From: an uncultured Barnesiella sp.
Lineage (GTDB): Bacteria > Bacteroidota > Bacteroidia > Bacteroidales > Barnesiellaceae_A
Assembly (NCBI GenBank): GCA_904502265.1
Contig: CAJGDT010000065.1
Span: 1-8,516, forward strand
Reading direction: 5' to 3'
Length of the DNA stretch: 8,516 nucleotides
This document shows, in pieces, positions 6,788-8,516 of the stretch. The notes beneath the pieces are model-generated. The model saw only the letters and a program-made list of their open reading frames with translations. It did not search any database and was not told the origin of the DNA. Position numbers and translations under genes: made by a program. Within the stretch, counting starts at the first letter, position 1. The number at the start of each line of letters is the position of its first letter.

Positions 6788-6818
6788 CAAAGGTAGATTA
6801 TTAGTCAAAACAATCAAA
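6788..6818 (-). promoter_or_regulatory. Consensus promoter of the 355-aa gene
   Basis: Minus-strand TTTG (6818-6815), a 19-base spacer, then TACCTTTG (6795-6788): an exact consensus match. The -7 octamer and spacing are identical to those of the 63-aa gene promoter. The predicted leader is only about 25 bases. Confidence 0.85.
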
Positions 6819-6842
6819 GCCATTGGTGGTATTTTCTATCTA

Positions 6843-6858
6843 CTGAGTACCCTGAGTA
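6843..6858. repeat. Direct repeat CTGAGTA in the divergent promoter region
   Basis: CTGAGTA occurs at 6843-6849 and again at 6852-6858, a 9-base period. It lies between the -33 boxes of the two divergent promoters (6818 and 6891). It may be a binding site for a regulator of one or both units, or chance; no regulator gene is visible nearby. Confidence 0.3.
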
Positions 6859-6890
6859 AGCGATAAGAGGTAAAAAAGTAAGGAACATAT

Positions 6891-6921
6891 TTTGTTCTCC
6901 TCTGGCATTTAGCTATCTTTG
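6891..6921 (+). promoter_or_regulatory. Consensus promoter of the nitroreductase operon
   Basis: Plus-strand TTTG (6891-6894), a 19-base spacer, then TATCTTTG (6914-6921) match the Bacteroidota promoter exactly. The ATG of the first gene follows 22 bases later, so the leader is very short and leaves no room for a riboswitch. Confidence 0.85.
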
Positions 6922-6943
6922 CCCAATACAATAATAAGACATT

Positions 6944-7555
6944 ATGAAAACACGAATTTTATTATCAGCCATAGCATTAGTATGCTCAGCAATAGGCGCC
7001 CTTGGCCAAGTTATAAACCTCCCGGCTCCGGCATTGAGTGATACCGCCACATTAAAATACGCACTTGAAAATCGCCACTCTACTCGCGAATACAGTTCAA
7101 CAAAACTCAACCGCCAGGAGATTGCCAATATCTTGTGGGCCGGATGGGGCTATAATCGTAACGACAAGCGCACAGCGCCCTCGGCAATCGACCGCCAAGA
7201 GATTACACTCTACGTGTGCACCAGCGAAGGAGTGTTTATGTATGATGCCGAGAACAACCGACTCGAGACTATTTCGAACAAGAATATTATGAAGATGTGT
7301 GGCAAGCAACCCTTTGTTGAGACTGCAGCTATCAATATTCTATATGTATGTGATAAGAGCCAAAGTGTAAGCGACGAGATGAGTGGTGTGTGCTGTGGTG
7401 CCATCTCTCAAAACATTGCTCTTTACTGTGCCACCAAAAACATCGGCAATGTTGTACGCGCCTCATTCGATGCCGATACACTGCGTCGTTTGCTCAAACT
7501 AACGGGCGATAATGTTGTCGTATTAGCTCAAAGCATTGGTTATCCTGCAAAGTAA
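6944..7555 (+). CDS. Exported SagB/ThcOx-like nitroreductase-family protein
   Basis: This 203-aa protein belongs to the FMN-dependent nitroreductase superfamily, most like the short SagB/ThcOx-type oxidoreductases of Bacteroidota. After a signal peptide (residues 1-21, ending ALG before Gln22) come LPAPALSDTATLKYALENRHSTREYS with the family's R-x-S-x-R-x-Y/F motif (Arg44, Ser46, Arg48), then LNRQEIANILWAGWGYNR, and TAPSA at 77-81, the usual TxPSA flavin/active-site segment. Later CCGAISQNIALYCATKNIG matches the G-x3-QN-L-A helix that packs on the flavin. The end, QSIGYPAK, is the typical GxP terminus. The signal peptide lacks a twin-arginine motif, so export would be through Sec, with FMN acquired outside the cytoplasm. 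The substrate cannot be told from sequence. It is the first gene of a plus-strand operon; the next start is 6 bases after its stop. Confidence 0.88.
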   Translation: MKTRILLSAIALVCSAIGALGQVINLPAPALSDTATLKYALENRHSTREYSSTKLNRQEIANILWAGWGYNRNDKRTAPSAIDRQEITLYVCTSEGVFMYDAENNRLETISNKNIMKMCGKQPFVETAAINILYVCDKSQSVSDEMSGVCCGAISQNIALYCATKNIGNVVRASFDADTLRRLLKLTGDNVVVLAQSIGYPAK

Positions 7556-7561
7556 TATAAA

Positions 7562-8284
7562 ATGACTCGACTGTTCATTGCTATTCTTGCGACACTGTCA
7601 TTGCTACTATGTGTAGCATGCTCTTCTTCATCGAACCCAACACAATACCCCGATGATGAAGACATTCTCTATATTGAAACCGATAGTCTGATAGCCGAGA
7701 ATACTGTCGAAATAGAATATATGAGTCGCCATCGTAAACTGTCGAAAGGCTATGGTCGCACATTCAACGACAAGAACGATGTACATCTTGCAATGGCTAT
7801 GAAGTATGGTACCGAGCCTTTACAAAGTCTCGAAGATGCCCAAAGTCGTACATTTTCTGAATTGGCAAGAGTTGACAGTTGCCAATACTACTCAATCAAG
7901 CGACTGACTCACTCGGCCCCCTACCTCGTTCCCCGTTCCAAATGGATGCTCATGAATATCGGTAAGAACTTTCAAGACTCCTTGGCTTCACAATACGGTG
8001 TTGAGGGTTACCAGATCATTGTAACAAGCCTACTACGTACCGACGATAGCATTCGTCGTCTGCGCCGACGCAACAGCAATGCCAGCAAAAACTCAGCCCA
8101 CCGTTTTGGTACAACTTTCGACATATCCTATATTCATTACAACCGCACCGATAGTGCGCGGTATATACCCGAATATCGCCTCAAAGAAACCCTTGCCGAA
8201 GTACTCTACGACCTACGTCGCGAGGGGCATTGCTACGTAAAGTATGAGGTTAAACAGAGTTGCTTCCATGTTACCGCATGGTAA
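7562..8284 (+). CDS. DUF5715 lipoprotein with M15-peptidase-like zinc triad
   Basis: The 240-aa protein starts with a lipoprotein signal whose lipobox LCVAC puts the lipidated Cys at 20; SSSS follows, so it should sit in the envelope. The mature part matches the DUF5715 family. It contains YLVPRSKWMLMNIGKNFQDSL and YQIIVTSLLRTDDSIRRLRRRN, then SAHRFGTTFDISY at 178-190 and CFHV at 234-237. The S-x-H-x2-G-x3-D and C-terminal x-x-H pattern is that of the M15/VanY-type D,D- or L,D-carboxypeptidases, with putative zinc ligands His180, Asp187 and His236 all present. The ARTDDSI-like loop before it also fits (family: 'SgyRs'). A role in trimming peptidoglycan peptides is a reasonable inference, not shown. 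The ATG lies 6 bases after the nitroreductase stop, and the binding-protein gene starts 21 bases downstream, so this is the middle gene of the operon. Confidence 0.85.
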   Translation: MTRLFIAILATLSLLLCVACSSSSNPTQYPDDEDILYIETDSLIAENTVEIEYMSRHRKLSKGYGRTFNDKNDVHLAMAMKYGTEPLQSLEDAQSRTFSELARVDSCQYYSIKRLTHSAPYLVPRSKWMLMNIGKNFQDSLASQYGVEGYQIIVTSLLRTDDSIRRLRRRNSNASKNSAHRFGTTFDISYIHYNRTDSARYIPEYRLKETLAEVLYDLRREGHCYVKYEVKQSCFHVTAW

Positions 8285-8305
8285 TACTCTACATAAAGAC
8301 TAAAT

Positions 8306-8516
8306 ATGAAGAGATATATATATCATACTATCGCAATCGTTATTACAGCATGGTGCATGGGATGTAGCAACAAACCGTCATCGCATAACAATACATTTGT
8401 CGAGGAACCTATTGCTGTGGAGTATGCTCAAGGCTTTCGGATAGCTCAAGGCAATGGATACAGCCGTATAGACATCGTCAATCCCTGGGATACAACCGCA
8501 CTATTGCGCACGTACC
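8306..8516 (+). CDS. Probable iron-complex/cobalamin ABC-transporter substrate-binding lipoprotein (N-terminal part)
   Basis: The first 70 codons are visible before the right edge. A lipoprotein signal (MKRYIYHTIAIVITAW, then CMGC) gives a lipidated Cys at 20. The mature N-terminus VEYAQGFRIAQGNGYSRID, followed by IVNPWDTTALLRTY, matches the start of Bacteroidota FecB/BtuF-like binding proteins, where the 'YAxGFxI....Y..v.v.NPWD' opening is typical. Such proteins carry iron chelates, haem or corrinoids to an inner-membrane permease. The permease and ATPase genes would be expected just outside the window, but cannot be seen. It shares the operon with the two upstream envelope genes. Confidence 0.8.
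   Translation, partial: MKRYIYHTIAIVITAWCMGCSNKPSSHNNTFVEEPIAVEYAQGFRIAQGNGYSRIDIVNPWDTTALLRTY

Overview
The window looks like chromosomal DNA of a Bacteroidales-type member of the Bacteroidota. Three signs support this. SecA has the long N-terminal insertions seen in that phylum. Three promoters fit the phylum's consensus (TTTG, a 19-nt spacer, then TAnnTTTG). The gene families present (Lnb_N/DUF4105, DUF5715, small exported SagB-like oxidoreductases) are also common there. No tRNA, rRNA, CRISPR array or insertion sequence was seen.

Left part, minus strand (1-4363). The N-terminal 465 residues of SecA run off the left edge. Upstream of secA lies a translationally coupled pair. A DUF4105/Lnb_N membrane protein (410 aa) overlaps by 4 bases an exported alkaline-phosphatase-superfamily protein (527 aa). 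The second protein keeps the fold signatures of the PafA-like family but appears to have lost its nucleophile and most metal ligands, so it is probably a pseudoenzyme or has changed function.

Middle part, minus strand (4465-6818). This block holds three proteins I cannot assign to a characterised system. A 355-aa soluble protein has its own consensus promoter and ends at a hairpin. That hairpin overlaps the promoter of the next unit. The next unit encodes a 63-aa glycine-zipper membrane hairpin and, with no base between stop and start, a 272-aa protein whose motif order resembles the uracil-DNA-glycosylase superfamily. A strong intrinsic terminator closes the block. This is the most likely place for an undescribed system.

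Right part, plus strand (6891-8516). A divergent consensus promoter drives a tightly spaced envelope operon. It encodes an exported SagB/ThcOx-like nitroreductase, a DUF5715 lipoprotein with an M15-peptidase-like zinc triad, and the start of a lipoprotein resembling iron-complex/cobalamin ABC-transporter binding proteins. The 184-bp divergent region between this operon and the 355-aa gene carries two opposed promoters and a short direct repeat.

No stretch longer than about 200 bases lacks a gene.
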